Below, piece by piece: positions 28,865 through 37,315 of a DNA stretch of 64,000 nt (position 1 is the first letter of the stretch; every line of letters starts with the position of its first letter). The stretch covers positions 124,001 through 188,000 of the forward strand of contig NZ_JAFCKS010000001.1 in NCBI RefSeq assembly GCF_018129995.1, given 5' to 3'. Origin of the DNA: Bradyrhizobium sp. SZCCT0153 (lineage in GTDB: Bacteria; Pseudomonadota; Alphaproteobacteria; Rhizobiales; Xanthobacteraceae). Below the pieces are notes generated by a model, which did no database searches, was not told the origin of the DNA, and was given only the letters and a program-made list of their open reading frames with translations. The translations under genes and the position numbers were made by a program.

Positions 28865-30109
28865 ATGCCAGCCCCAGGCCAAAGCCCTGAGCGGAACGCG
28901 AAGGCGCTGCTGCTCGAAGGCGTCAACGACAGCGCCGTGGACCTGTTCAGAAGCGCGGGCTTCGCCAATGTCGAGCGGCTGACCAAGGCACTGGACGGCG
29001 AGGATCTGCGGCGGGCGCTCAAGGGCGTGTCGCTGCTCGGCATCCGCTCGCGCACCCAGATCACCGACGACGTGCTCGCGGCGGCCGACCAGCTTCTCGC
29101 AGTCGGCTGCTTCAGCGTCGGCACCAACCAGGTCGATCTCATGGCGGCGCGCAAGCGCGGCATTCCGGTGTTCAACGCGCCGTTCTCCAACACGCGCAGC
29201 GTCGCCGAGCTCGTGATCGGCGAGATCGTGATGCTGCTGCGGCGCATCTTCCCTCGCTCGGTGTCGGCTCATGACGGCGGCTGGGACAAATCGGCGACCG
29301 GCAGCCGCGAGGTGCGCGGCCGCACGCTCGGCATCGTCGGCTACGGCAATATCGGCTCGCAGCTATCGACGCTGGCCGAGGCCATCGGTATGCGGGTGAT
29401 CTACTATGATCGCACCGATAAGCTCCGCCACGGCAACACCGAGCCGGTCGAGAAACTGGAAGAGCTGCTGGCGCAGAGCGACGTGGTCAGCCTGCACGTG
29501 CCGGAGACGCCCGAGACCGCCGGCATGATCGGCGAGAAGGAGCTGCGCACGATGAAGCCCGGCTCGTTCCTGATCAACAACAGCCGCGGCACCGTGGTCG
29601 ATCTCGATGCGCTCGCTGCAGCATTGCGCGACGGCCATCTCGCCGGCGCCGCCATCGACGTGTTTCCGGTCGAGCCCTCGTCGAATTCCGATCGCTTCAA
29701 GAGCCCGATGCAGGGGCTCGAGAACGTCATCCTCACGCCGCATATCGGCGGCTCGACCGAGGAGGCGCAGGAGCGCATCGGCGGCGAGGTCGCGCGCAAG
29801 CTCGTCGACTATTTCATCACCGGCTCGACCATGGGGGCGGTGAATTTCCCGGAGGTGCAGCTGCATCTGCGCCCCGCCGGCGCGCGCTTCAGCCACGTCC
29901 ATCGCAACGTGCCCGGCATGCTGCGCCGTCTGAACGAGGTATTCCTCCAGCGCGACATCAACATCGTCGCACAATATCTGGAGACCGCCGGCGACCTCGG
30001 CTACGTCGTGCTCGACGCCGACCTCGGCGGCGAGGATTCAGCCGCGCTGCTTGCGCAGATCCGCAGCCTCGAAGGCACGGTCGGCGCGCGGCTGGTGTTC
30101 GAGCACTAG
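28865..30109 (+). CDS. serA: D-3-phosphoglycerate dehydrogenase
   Basis: This 414-residue enzyme carries out the first step of serine biosynthesis, oxidising 3-phosphoglycerate with NAD. It has a substrate domain (VGCFSVGTNQVDLMAARKRG, FNAPFSNTRSVAELVIGEI) and the NAD-binding GIVGYGNIGSQL. The catalytic histidine lies in LTPHIGGSTEEAQERIG. A C-terminal ACT domain (NVPGMLRRLNEVFLQRDINI) gives serine feedback. Length and ACT domain match the E. coli-type enzyme. GGAG lies 5 to 10 bases before the ATG. It is monocistronic as far as I can see. Confidence 0.93.
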   Translation: MPAPGQSPERNAKALLLEGVNDSAVDLFRSAGFANVERLTKALDGEDLRRALKGVSLLGIRSRTQITDDVLAAADQLLAVGCFSVGTNQVDLMAARKRGIPVFNAPFSNTRSVAELVIGEIVMLLRRIFPRSVSAHDGGWDKSATGSREVRGRTLGIVGYGNIGSQLSTLAEAIGMRVIYYDRTDKLRHGNTEPVEKLEELLAQSDVVSLHVPETPETAGMIGEKELRTMKPGSFLINNSRGTVVDLDALAAALRDGHLAGAAIDVFPVEPSSNSDRFKSPMQGLENVILTPHIGGSTEEAQERIGGEVARKLVDYFITGSTMGAVNFPEVQLHLRPAGARFSHVHRNVPGMLRRLNEVFLQRDINIVAQYLETAGDLGYVVLDADLGGEDSAALLAQIRSLEGTVGARLVFEH

Positions 30110-30192
30110 CACTGCATTGACGACCGGCCGGAGGTGGCCTTGAATGAGGCCTCCTGATGGAACGAACGAAAACAACAAAGCAGGGGGAAATG

Positions 30193-31854
30193 ATGGCGCG
30201 GATGCGTGTGAAGGTCTGTGCGTTGCTTGTGGGGACGGCGGCCGCGCTGGGCGCCGGCGCCGCGTCGGCGGAGACGCTCGCCGAGGATGCGGACACGGTC
30301 TGCAAGGGCCTCGCCGGCAGCGCGGACGCCGTGACGATTGATTCCGCGACCTTCCTGGCGCCGTCGCAGATCGCCGTCGCCGAACGCGGGCCGACGCCAT
30401 CGGGGCGCATCATTCCGGCCAATCCCGGCTTCTGCAAGGTGCTCGGCCATATCGATCCCACCGACCCCAAGGCGCCGCCGATCAGGTTTCAGGTCAATCT
30501 TCCCGTCGAATGGAACGGTCGCTCGCTGCAATATGGCGGCGGCGGCTTCAACGGCGTGCTCATCACCGGCCTTGCGCTGCCGCCGGCCTATCCGTTCGAC
30601 AAGCCGTCGCCGCTCGCGCGCGGCTTCGTCACCTACGGGACCGATTCCGGCCATGAGTCAAAGCCGGGTGAGCCGCCGCAGCTGTTCGCGCTCAACGACG
30701 AAGCGTTCGAGAATTTCGCCCATCGCGCCTACAAGAAGGTGCGCGATGCCGCCGTCGGGCTGATGCAGCGCGCCTACGGCAAGAGGCCGGAGAAAATGTA
30801 CTTCATGGGCTCGTCCGAAGGCGGCCGCGAAGGCCTCACCATGGCGCAGCGCTACCCTGACGATTTCGACGGCATCTTCGCCCGCGTGCCTGTCATCAAC
30901 TGGGTCGGCCTGCAGCATGCCGGCACGCGCTCGGGTCTCGTGACGATGGGTGACGGCTGGATCAATCCGGCGCAGGTGAAGCTCGTGGGCGATGCTGTGC
31001 GCACAGCTTGCGACAAGGCCGACGGCTCCGACGACGCGCTGGTGCAGGATCCCGTGGCGTGCAAGGCCGCGTTCAAGGTCGAGGCGCTGCGCTGCGTGCC
31101 TGGTCAGAGTGGCGACCAGTGCCTCACCGATGCGCAGATCGACGCGGTGAACACGCTGCACGCGACCTACAAATTCCCGTTCGCACTTGCCAATGGTCTC
31201 GACGACTATCCGGGCTGGGGCGTCTCGGGTGAGGACACGCCGGCCGTCGGCCCAACCGGCGGCTGGATCGCGTGGTGGCTCGGCACCGCGCCGCCCGCGC
31301 AGCCGCCCGCGCCCAAGAATGGCATCGCCTGGATCTACGGCGCCGGCGGCATCCAATACGTGTTCGCACGCGACCCCAAGCTCGACGTCACCACCTACAA
31401 GGTCGAGGACCACAAGGCGCGGCTGCTCGAGGTATCGAGCCTGATGGATTCGACCGATCCCGATCTCAGCCGTTTTCGCGCCCGTGGCGGCCGGCTGATC
31501 ATGCTCGAGCACATGGCGGACTACGCGCAGAGCCCCTATGCCGGCATCCGCTATTTCGAGAGCGTCGAGCGCAAGCTGGGCAAGGCGGAGACGGCGGAGT
31601 TCGCGCGGCTCTACACCGCGCCCGGTGTCGATCACGTCGGCTCCGGCGCACCGGCCAATGTCGACATGCTGAGCGTGCTGGTCGACTGGGTCGAGAAGGG
31701 CAAGGCGCCCGGCGACCTGGAGGTTGCCGAGCAGAAGGTCGAGGCGCCGTCGTTTGCGACGTTGCGCGCGATGCCGCTATGCCGCTGGCCGGGCTGGCCG
31801 CACTACAAGTCGGGTGCGGTGACGGAGGCGTCGAGTTTCACCTGCGCGCCGTGA
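30193..31854 (+). CDS. Secreted tannase/feruloyl esterase family hydrolase
   Basis: This alpha/beta hydrolase of the tannase and feruloyl esterase family is about 553 residues and has a signal peptide (VKVCALLVGTAAALGAGAASA). The nucleophile serine is in YFMGSSEGGREGLTMAQRYP, and the family's disulfide-linked cysteines and VDHVGSG histidine region are present. It would release phenolic acids (gallate or ferulate esters) or related acyl esters outside the cytoplasm, fitting a plant-associated lifestyle. GGGGGA precedes paired ATGs at 30190/30193. No partner gene follows. Confidence 0.85.
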   Translation: MARMRVKVCALLVGTAAALGAGAASAETLAEDADTVCKGLAGSADAVTIDSATFLAPSQIAVAERGPTPSGRIIPANPGFCKVLGHIDPTDPKAPPIRFQVNLPVEWNGRSLQYGGGGFNGVLITGLALPPAYPFDKPSPLARGFVTYGTDSGHESKPGEPPQLFALNDEAFENFAHRAYKKVRDAAVGLMQRAYGKRPEKMYFMGSSEGGREGLTMAQRYPDDFDGIFARVPVINWVGLQHAGTRSGLVTMGDGWINPAQVKLVGDAVRTACDKADGSDDALVQDPVACKAAFKVEALRCVPGQSGDQCLTDAQIDAVNTLHATYKFPFALANGLDDYPGWGVSGEDTPAVGPTGGWIAWWLGTAPPAQPPAPKNGIAWIYGAGGIQYVFARDPKLDVTTYKVEDHKARLLEVSSLMDSTDPDLSRFRARGGRLIMLEHMADYAQSPYAGIRYFESVERKLGKAETAEFARLYTAPGVDHVGSGAPANVDMLSVLVDWVEKGKAPGDLEVAEQKVEAPSFATLRAMPLCRWPGWPHYKSGAVTEASSFTCAP

Positions 31855-31888
31855 GACGAATCTGAGCGAACCGCCATGGTGGCGGGTG

Positions 31889-32341
31889 TCATCCCGCCGC
31901 CATCGCCTGCGCGCCACCGAGCAGTTGCGCATTCAGCCGTCCGCCGGAGAACAGCATGTCGTCGAGCCCCTCGTCGATCTCGGCGGAAACGACGGAGTTG
32001 CCGCCGTCACGCGCGAGGCTGGCCTGCGCCAAGCGCCGCACCAGCTCCTTGATGAAGGCACAACTCGTGCCCTCGCTACGCCGGGCGGCCTCGGCGACGA
32101 CGGCCTCATCGAGCGGCAGCCCTTTGCCGTAGAGTCGGACCAGCTTGCTGCGGCCGGTCTCGTCAGGAAGAGGCACCTCGATGGCCTGATCGATACGGCC
32201 GGGGCGGCCGGCGAGCGCGCTCTCAAGCTGCTGGGGACGGTTGGTGGTCAGCACGAACAAGATGTCAGCGTCCTGCTTCAAGCCGTCCATTTCGTTGAGG
32301 AGCCGGTTGAGCAGCGGTTCCTCGCAGCCGCGAAATTTCAA
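31889..32341 (-). pseudogene. Truncated AAA+ ATPase (C-terminal half)
   Basis: The fragment starts inside a AAA+ module: LNRLLNEMDGLKQDADILFVLTTNRPQQLESALAGRPGRIDQ (second-region-of-homology and arginine-finger part), then the lid domain (SCAFIKELVRRLAQ). Walker A and Walker B are missing. Fifteen bases beyond its first codon (a TTG) lies the stop of the emrB gene on the same strand, so the N-terminal half has been lost, probably by recombination that brought in the emr genes. It is unlikely to be functional alone. Confidence 0.75.
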
Positions 32342-32356
32342 TCGATGGGTGAGGTC

Positions 32357-33970
32357 CTAATGTGCCGGTCCGCCCGCCGCCTTCACGCGCCGCGTCAGCA
32401 GGACCGCGATGGCGGCGATCACGAGCACGATTCCGATCACGGCAAAGGCGTCCGAATAGCCCATCACCAGCGCCTGGCGCTTCACGGTCTTGCCGAGCGC
32501 GATGATGGCCTGCTCGCGTGCGGCGTTGGGGTCGGGCACGCCGTGGGCCATGAAGTAGTTCGTCATCTGTGCGATGCGGGCGCGGACCTCCTCGCGGCCG
32601 AGCGTGACCGACTGGCCGATGATGTTGGAGTGGAATTGTTCGCGCTTGGTGATGATGGTCGCGAGCGTCGCCGTGCCGATCGCGCCGCCGAGGTTGCGGA
32701 ACATGTTGCTGATGCCGGAGGCCGCGGCCGCATGCTGCGGAGCGATGCCGCCCGTCAGCACCGAGGTCAGCGGCGTCAGCACCATGGCCTGCCCCACGGC
32801 GCGCACGATGTTCGGGATCCAGAGCTGGTCTCCGGCATAGTCCGTCGACATCGCGGTGTTCATGAAGCAGCTATAGGCGAAGATCAGAAGTCCGGTGATG
32901 GCGATGTAGCGCGTGTCGAAGCGCTGCATCAGCTTCGGGATCAGCGGAATCAGCACGAGCTGCGGCAGGCCGGTCCAGGCCAGCACGTTGCCGATCTGCT
33001 CGGCATTGTAGCCCTGCGCCTGGCCGAGATAGGCAGGCAGGATGTAGACCGAGCCGAACAGCGCGAATCCGACCATGGTCATCGCGACGGTGCCGAAGCC
33101 GAAATTGCGTTGCGTGAGCAGGCGCAGCCGGATCAGCGGCTTCTCGATCGTGAGCTCGATCGCGACGAACAACGAGAGGCTCACGGCTGCGATCACAGCC
33201 AGCTTGACGATGAAGGGCGAGGAGAACCAGTCGTCCTTGTTGCCTTCCTCGAGCACGGCCTGCAGCGCCGACAGCCCGATCGCCATCGTGAAGATGCCGC
33301 CCCAGTCACCCTCTTTCAGCAGGCCAAGCTGCATCTTCTGCCGCTCCAGCGTCAGATAGAGCGCGGCCACCATCACCGCCGTCGGGATCACGTTGACGAA
33401 GAAGATGGTGCGCCAGCCGTAGTTCTCGGTGAGATAACCGCCGATGGTCGGGCCGATCGCGGGAGCAAAGGTGACTGACAGCGCGAAGATCGCGAGGCCG
33501 ACCGGCTGTTGCGGCTTGGGCAGCTTGGTCAGCACCAGCGTGAATGCCATCGGGATCAGCACGCCGCCGGCAAAGCCCTGCAGGCCGCGCATCGCGATCA
33601 TCGACGGCAAATCATGAGTGAAGGCGCAGGCGACGGAGAAGGCGGCGAACAGCGTCGCGCTCGCCAGCATGTAGCAGCGGAACGAGAACACGCGGCTCAT
33701 ATAATCGGTCAGCGGGATCACGATGATCTCGCCGATCAGATACGACGTCGAGATCCATGAGCCGTTGTCGGCGCCGGTGCCGATGCCGCCTTCGATGTTG
33801 AGCAGCGAGGCGTTGGTGATCTGGATGTTCAGGATCGCCATGAACGAGCCGATCATGGCGGCGAGCACGGCGATCCAGGTCGCGGCGCTCGCGCGGTTGG
33901 GGTCGCTCGCCGTGCGATCAGGCGTCGCGGCCGGTGTGGCTTGCGTCGAAATTGAGAGGCTGTTTGACAT
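32357..33970 (-). CDS. emrB: DHA2-family (EmrB-type) multidrug efflux permease
   Basis: This 537-residue major facilitator protein has about 14 spans. The family signature is in span 1 (ATWIAVLAAMIGSFMAILNI), with motif A-like LTDYMSRVFSFR and the motif C antiporter region (AIFALSVTFAPAIGPTIGGYL). It works with the adjacent EmrA-like adaptor to export drugs or toxic organics across both membranes. ATG 33970 has GGAGGG nine bases upstream. It overlaps the emrA gene by 53 bp. A divergent TetR gene lies beyond emrA. Confidence 0.9.
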   Translation of the reverse strand: MSNSLSISTQATPAATPDRTASDPNRASAATWIAVLAAMIGSFMAILNIQITNASLLNIEGGIGTGADNGSWISTSYLIGEIIVIPLTDYMSRVFSFRCYMLASATLFAAFSVACAFTHDLPSMIAMRGLQGFAGGVLIPMAFTLVLTKLPKPQQPVGLAIFALSVTFAPAIGPTIGGYLTENYGWRTIFFVNVIPTAVMVAALYLTLERQKMQLGLLKEGDWGGIFTMAIGLSALQAVLEEGNKDDWFSSPFIVKLAVIAAVSLSLFVAIELTIEKPLIRLRLLTQRNFGFGTVAMTMVGFALFGSVYILPAYLGQAQGYNAEQIGNVLAWTGLPQLVLIPLIPKLMQRFDTRYIAITGLLIFAYSCFMNTAMSTDYAGDQLWIPNIVRAVGQAMVLTPLTSVLTGGIAPQHAAAASGISNMFRNLGGAIGTATLATIITKREQFHSNIIGQSVTLGREEVRARIAQMTNYFMAHGVPDPNAAREQAIIALGKTVKRQALVMGYSDAFAVIGIVLVIAAIAVLLTRRVKAAGGPAH

Positions 33971-35165
33971 GGCACGACCCTCCAGAAACGAGCTTGGCTT
34001 TGGGCGTCGTTGCCGCATTTGCGGTCGGCGCGGCCGAACGTGTTGCAATGGTCGGTATCACCGACATGCCGGGACGGAGCGCAATTGCGGGTCCACGCCC
34101 GGCATCGAGCGCGATCCTGACCGGGATGCGCTGCACGACCTTGGTGAAATTGCCGGTCGCGTTGTCCGGCGGCAGCAGCGCGAATTCCTGGCCGCTGGCC
34201 GGCGCGATCGAATCGACGTGGCCGTGCATGACCTGGCCCGGGAACGTGTCGACTTCGATATCGACGCTCTGGCCCGGCTGCACATGCGTGAGCTGCGTCT
34301 CCTTGAAATTGGCGACGACGTAGGCGCCTTCGGCCGGCACGATCGCCATCAACTGCGTGCCCGCCTGCACGAACTGGCCGACGCGCAAGGAGCGGTTGCC
34401 GACCACGCCGTCGATCGGGGAGACGATCGTGGTGTAGCCGAGATTGAGCTCGGCCTGACGCTGGAGCGCGGCTGCGCGGGCGGCCGCGGCCCTGGCCTGC
34501 AGGATCTCGGCTTTCAGGAGGTCGACCTGCTTGAGTGCGGAGGTGAGATTGGCGATATCGCGCTGGATCGCCGCGTCGGCGCCGGCATCGCGCGCCTGCG
34601 CCTGCTGCGCGTTCTGCACGCTGCCAAAGCCCGTTGCGGCAAGATCGGTGTAGCGCTTGTTCTCCTGCCTGGCGAAAAGCTTCGCGGCATTGTCGACATC
34701 GATGGTCGCTCTCGCCGCTGCGATCACGGCTTCCTGAACGTCGAGCTGCGCTTCCTTGCTCGTCACCGTCGCGTTCGCGGCGGCGACGTCGGCCTTGGCC
34801 TGGTCGAGTGCGACCCGGAAGTCGCGGTCGTCGATTCTGGCCAGCACCTGGCCGGCTTTCACATGCTCGTTATCGCCGACCAGGACACGGTCGAGATAGC
34901 CGCTGACCTTCGGCGCGATGGTGGTGTTGTCGGCCTTCACATAGGCGTCATCGGTGGAGACGAGGTACTGACCGACGGTCCAGTAGTCGTAGCCGTACCA
35001 GCTCGCGCCGGTCAGCGCGACGATCGCCGCACCCATCAGCAACAGTTTGCGAATGTTGGGCGTTTGCCGGCGGACGACACTCGGCGCGGCGGGCAGGACG
35101 CCTTCCGGCGCGGTCGCGGGAATGGCGGTTTGGGCGGCAGCAGAGGGGGTGGTGTGGACGGTCAT
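33918..35165 (-). CDS. emrA: EmrA/HlyD-type membrane fusion adaptor
   Basis: This 415-residue periplasmic adaptor has one N-terminal span (IRKLLLMGAAIVALTGASWYGY) and the biotinyl-lipoyl half-motif VSTDDAYVKADNTTIAPKVSGYL. It also has a long alpha-hairpin and a barrel domain (YTTIVSPIDGVVGNRSLRVGQFV). It carries substrate from EmrB to an outer-membrane channel. ATG 35165 has GGGGAG nine bases upstream. The 3' end overlaps emrB, implying one operon. Confidence 0.9.
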   Translation of the reverse strand: MTVHTTPSAAAQTAIPATAPEGVLPAAPSVVRRQTPNIRKLLLMGAAIVALTGASWYGYDYWTVGQYLVSTDDAYVKADNTTIAPKVSGYLDRVLVGDNEHVKAGQVLARIDDRDFRVALDQAKADVAAANATVTSKEAQLDVQEAVIAAARATIDVDNAAKLFARQENKRYTDLAATGFGSVQNAQQAQARDAGADAAIQRDIANLTSALKQVDLLKAEILQARAAAARAAALQRQAELNLGYTTIVSPIDGVVGNRSLRVGQFVQAGTQLMAIVPAEGAYVVANFKETQLTHVQPGQSVDIEVDTFPGQVMHGHVDSIAPASGQEFALLPPDNATGNFTKVVQRIPVRIALDAGRGPAIALRPGMSVIPTIATRSAAPTANAATTPKAKLVSGGSCHVKQPLNFDASHTGRDA

Positions 35166-35184
35166 GGCCGGCTCCCCGGAATTA

Positions 35185-35202
35185 GGAAACTTGATAATTT
35201 CC
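35185..35202. promoter_or_regulatory. Candidate TetR operator in the emr promoter
   Basis: GGAAA (35185-35189) and TTTCC (35198-35202) are an inverted pair with an 8-bp AT-rich spacer, 20 bp upstream of the emrA start and 55 bp before the tetR start. Position and symmetry suit a TetR-type repressor that controls both genes. Confidence 0.4.
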
Positions 35203-35256
35203 AAAATGAGACTAGCTTCGGAATTGTCAATGGAATGACAGGCATCATTTAAAGAC

Positions 35257-35946
35257 ATGGCTCAGGCAAAATCGGAAAGCGCAAGATCTTCGGGCGAAAG
35301 CCGCCCGCGCGGACGGCCGCCGGTGCGCTGCGACGAGGAGACGAAGCGGATCGTCCTCGAGGCCGCGCGGCACGCGTTCGCCGTTGAAGGCTATGCGGCG
35401 ACCAGCACCGAGGAGCTGGCGCGCCACGCCGGCATCTCGACCAGGACGCTGTATCGTCTGTTTCCCAGCAAGGCCGCGCTGTTCGAGGCGATGTGTGCCG
35501 ACCGGCTCGAGCGGCTGCTCTCCGCCGTCGATCTGCAGGCCAGCGACGAGGTCGATATCGAAACCGGCTTGCGCGCCGCGTTGCTCGCCTGCGCCGATCT
35601 CGCGCTCGATCCGGAGGTCGTGGCGTTGCAGCGCATGGTGCTGCAGGAATCCGCCGCATTCCCCGAGCTTGCCCTGAATTTCTACAAAAACGGCATTTCC
35701 CGCACCGTCAGGGCGCTGGCCGGCTGGCTGCGCGTCCAGGTCAAGCGCAAGCGTATCGCCATCGACGATGCGGAGGAGGTGGCCGGCATGCTGATCGGCA
35801 TGGTCGCATCGGCGCCGCAGCGCGCTGCGATTTACGGCAGCATGCCTCTGCCGTCGCGCCAGCAGATCGAGCGGCGCGTGCGACGCTGCGCGGCGCTGTT
35901 CCTGGATGGCTGTCGCGCCGCGCGGGGCCTAGCAATGCGCTTTTGA
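35257..35946 (+). CDS. TetR-family regulator, divergent from emrAB
   Basis: This 229-residue regulator has an N-terminal basic tail (RPRGRPPVRCDEETK) and a helix-turn-helix (TSTEELARHAGISTRTLYRLFPSKAALFEAM). The C-terminal ligand domain is of the AefR-like type. It is divergent from the emrAB efflux operon and probably represses it until an exported toxin binds. The ribosome site is weak. Confidence 0.88.
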   Translation: MAQAKSESARSSGESRPRGRPPVRCDEETKRIVLEAARHAFAVEGYAATSTEELARHAGISTRTLYRLFPSKAALFEAMCADRLERLLSAVDLQASDEVDIETGLRAALLACADLALDPEVVALQRMVLQESAAFPELALNFYKNGISRTVRALAGWLRVQVKRKRIAIDDAEEVAGMLIGMVASAPQRAAIYGSMPLPSRQQIERRVRRCAALFLDGCRAARGLAMRF

Positions 35947-35986
35947 CAATCCGATCCGCCTGGGCTATGTATTTCGCATGCGAAAT
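35943..35986 (+). promoter_or_regulatory. Leaderless sigma70-like promoter with operator for marR
   Basis: TTGACA (35943-35948), a 17-bp spacer and TATGTA (35966-35971) form a near-consensus promoter. Transcription would start about 35978, which is the first base of the marR ATG, so the mRNA would have no leader. A perfect 16-bp palindrome, ATTTCGCATGCGAAAT (35971-35986), covers the end of the -10 and the start codon and is an ideal autorepression site. No ribosome binding site is visible. Confidence 0.7.
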
Positions 35987-36427
35987 AATGAGGCCGGCGC
36001 GAAGCATCATCGGCTGATCTACCTGTTGAGCGTTGCGCAGCGGCGCTTGCAGCGCTGGATGGCGGCGCAGCCCGAGACTGATGTGACACCCGCGCAGGCG
36101 GGGCTGTTGTTCATCCTCGGCAAGCAGGACGGCGTCCTGATGGGCGAGGCGGGCGCGGCGCTCGATCTGGGGCCGGCCGGGATTTCCGGCCTCGTCGATC
36201 GCACGGCGGCCGCCAGACTGGTCGAGCGGCGCGCGGACCACGAGGACGGACGCGCCTGGCGCATCTGGCTGACGCCGAAAGGCCGCACGGCTCTGGCGCA
36301 GGCGAAAGCCGGCGCTGCCGAAGTCAATGCGGCGTTGACGGAAGGATTTACCAGCGCGGAGATCGACATCGTCGCGCGCTGGCTGACAAGCATCCAGGAT
36401 AAATTCCCAAGAGGAGCAAACGAATGA
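35978..36427 (+). CDS. MarR-family transcriptional regulator
   Basis: This 149-residue winged-helix protein has a dimer helix (KHHRLIYLLSVAQRRLQRWMA), a recognition region (LMGEAGAALDLGPAGISGLVDRTAAARLVERR) and a wing (DGRAWRIWLTPKG). It begins at the predicted transcription start site and contains the operator palindrome in its first codons. Its stop overlaps the crotonase start (ATGA), so regulator and enzyme form an operon. The ligand may be an aromatic acid or acyl-CoA, as for other MarR-crotonase pairs; that is inference. Confidence 0.88.
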   Translation: MRNNEAGAKHHRLIYLLSVAQRRLQRWMAAQPETDVTPAQAGLLFILGKQDGVLMGEAGAALDLGPAGISGLVDRTAAARLVERRADHEDGRAWRIWLTPKGRTALAQAKAGAAEVNAALTEGFTSAEIDIVARWLTSIQDKFPRGANE

Positions 36428-37194
36428 CTGACCAGGTCCGGATCGAGAACAACGGTGGAATCCTCACGCTCACGCTGGCGCGTCCCGACAAGAAGAACGC
36501 GCTGACCGATGCGATGTACGGCAAGCTCGCCGACACCATCGAGTCCGCCGAGTCTGACCCGGCGACGCGCGTGATCCTGATCCGCGGCGAGGGCGACATG
36601 TTCACCGCCGGCAACGACGTCGGAGAATTCGCCGCCGTCGCCGCGGGCAAGTCCGAAGGTAGCCGCAACGTCGTGCGCTTCATCCAGTCGCTGGCGCGCT
36701 GCACCCGGCCGCTGGTCGCCGCCGTGCAAGGCCGCGCCGTCGGCGTCGGCACAACGATGCTCCTGCATTGCGATCTCGTCGTGCTCGCCGACAATGCGCA
36801 ATTGTCGACGCCCTTCGTCAGCCTGGCGCTGGTGCCGGAGGCCGCTTCCAGCCTGCTGATGCCGGCGCGCATCGGCTACGCGCGCGCCTACGAGATGTTC
36901 GCGCTCGGCGAGACGGTGCCGGCCAGATCCGCGCTGGAATGGGGGCTCGCCAACCGCGTGGTGCCGCTGGGCCAGCTCGACGCCGAGGCGCTCGCGCTGG
37001 CGCTGCGCCTAGCCCGTCAGCCGGCCGGCGCGCTCATCGCCACAAAGAAGCTGATGCGCAACGGCGAGGCGCTCGTCGCGCAGATGAACGCCGAGGGCGA
37101 GCAGTTCGGACAGCGTCTGCGCACCGCCGAGGCGCGCGAGGCCTTCACCGCTTTCGCCGAGCGGCGCCCGCCGGATTTCACCAAACTCGCGTGA
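36424..37194 (+). CDS. Enoyl-CoA hydratase/isomerase (crotonase) family protein
   Basis: This 256-residue crotonase has an oxyanion-hole region (GEGDMFTAGNDVGEFAA, then AAVQGRAVGVGTTMLLHCDLV). The second catalytic glutamate position reads VPEAASSLLMPARIG. The usual first acidic residue is not obvious, which may indicate an isomerase rather than a hydratase. It starts inside the marR stop codon and is translated with it. It probably acts on a degradation intermediate whose CoA ester or acid the MarR protein senses. Confidence 0.85.
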   Translation: MTDQVRIENNGGILTLTLARPDKKNALTDAMYGKLADTIESAESDPATRVILIRGEGDMFTAGNDVGEFAAVAAGKSEGSRNVVRFIQSLARCTRPLVAAVQGRAVGVGTTMLLHCDLVVLADNAQLSTPFVSLALVPEAASSLLMPARIGYARAYEMFALGETVPARSALEWGLANRVVPLGQLDAEALALALRLARQPAGALIATKKLMRNGEALVAQMNAEGEQFGQRLRTAEAREAFTAFAERRPPDFTKLA

Positions 37195-37315
37195 CATCGG
37201 GCGCTGCGTGGAGGGTCTGTCAGGGCTGAAATTCACGGCAATTCGATTAAAAGCTTAACGAAACATTGGCATGTCCCGGGGCAAGGTGGCGCTCGAAAAA
37301 GTAGGCCCCCGGCTC

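Noticed and set aside
31886..33478. Plus-strand frame of 530 codons opposite the AAA remnant and emrB
   Set aside because: It is a shadow of the emrB gene, full of H, R, D and Q with no domain pattern.
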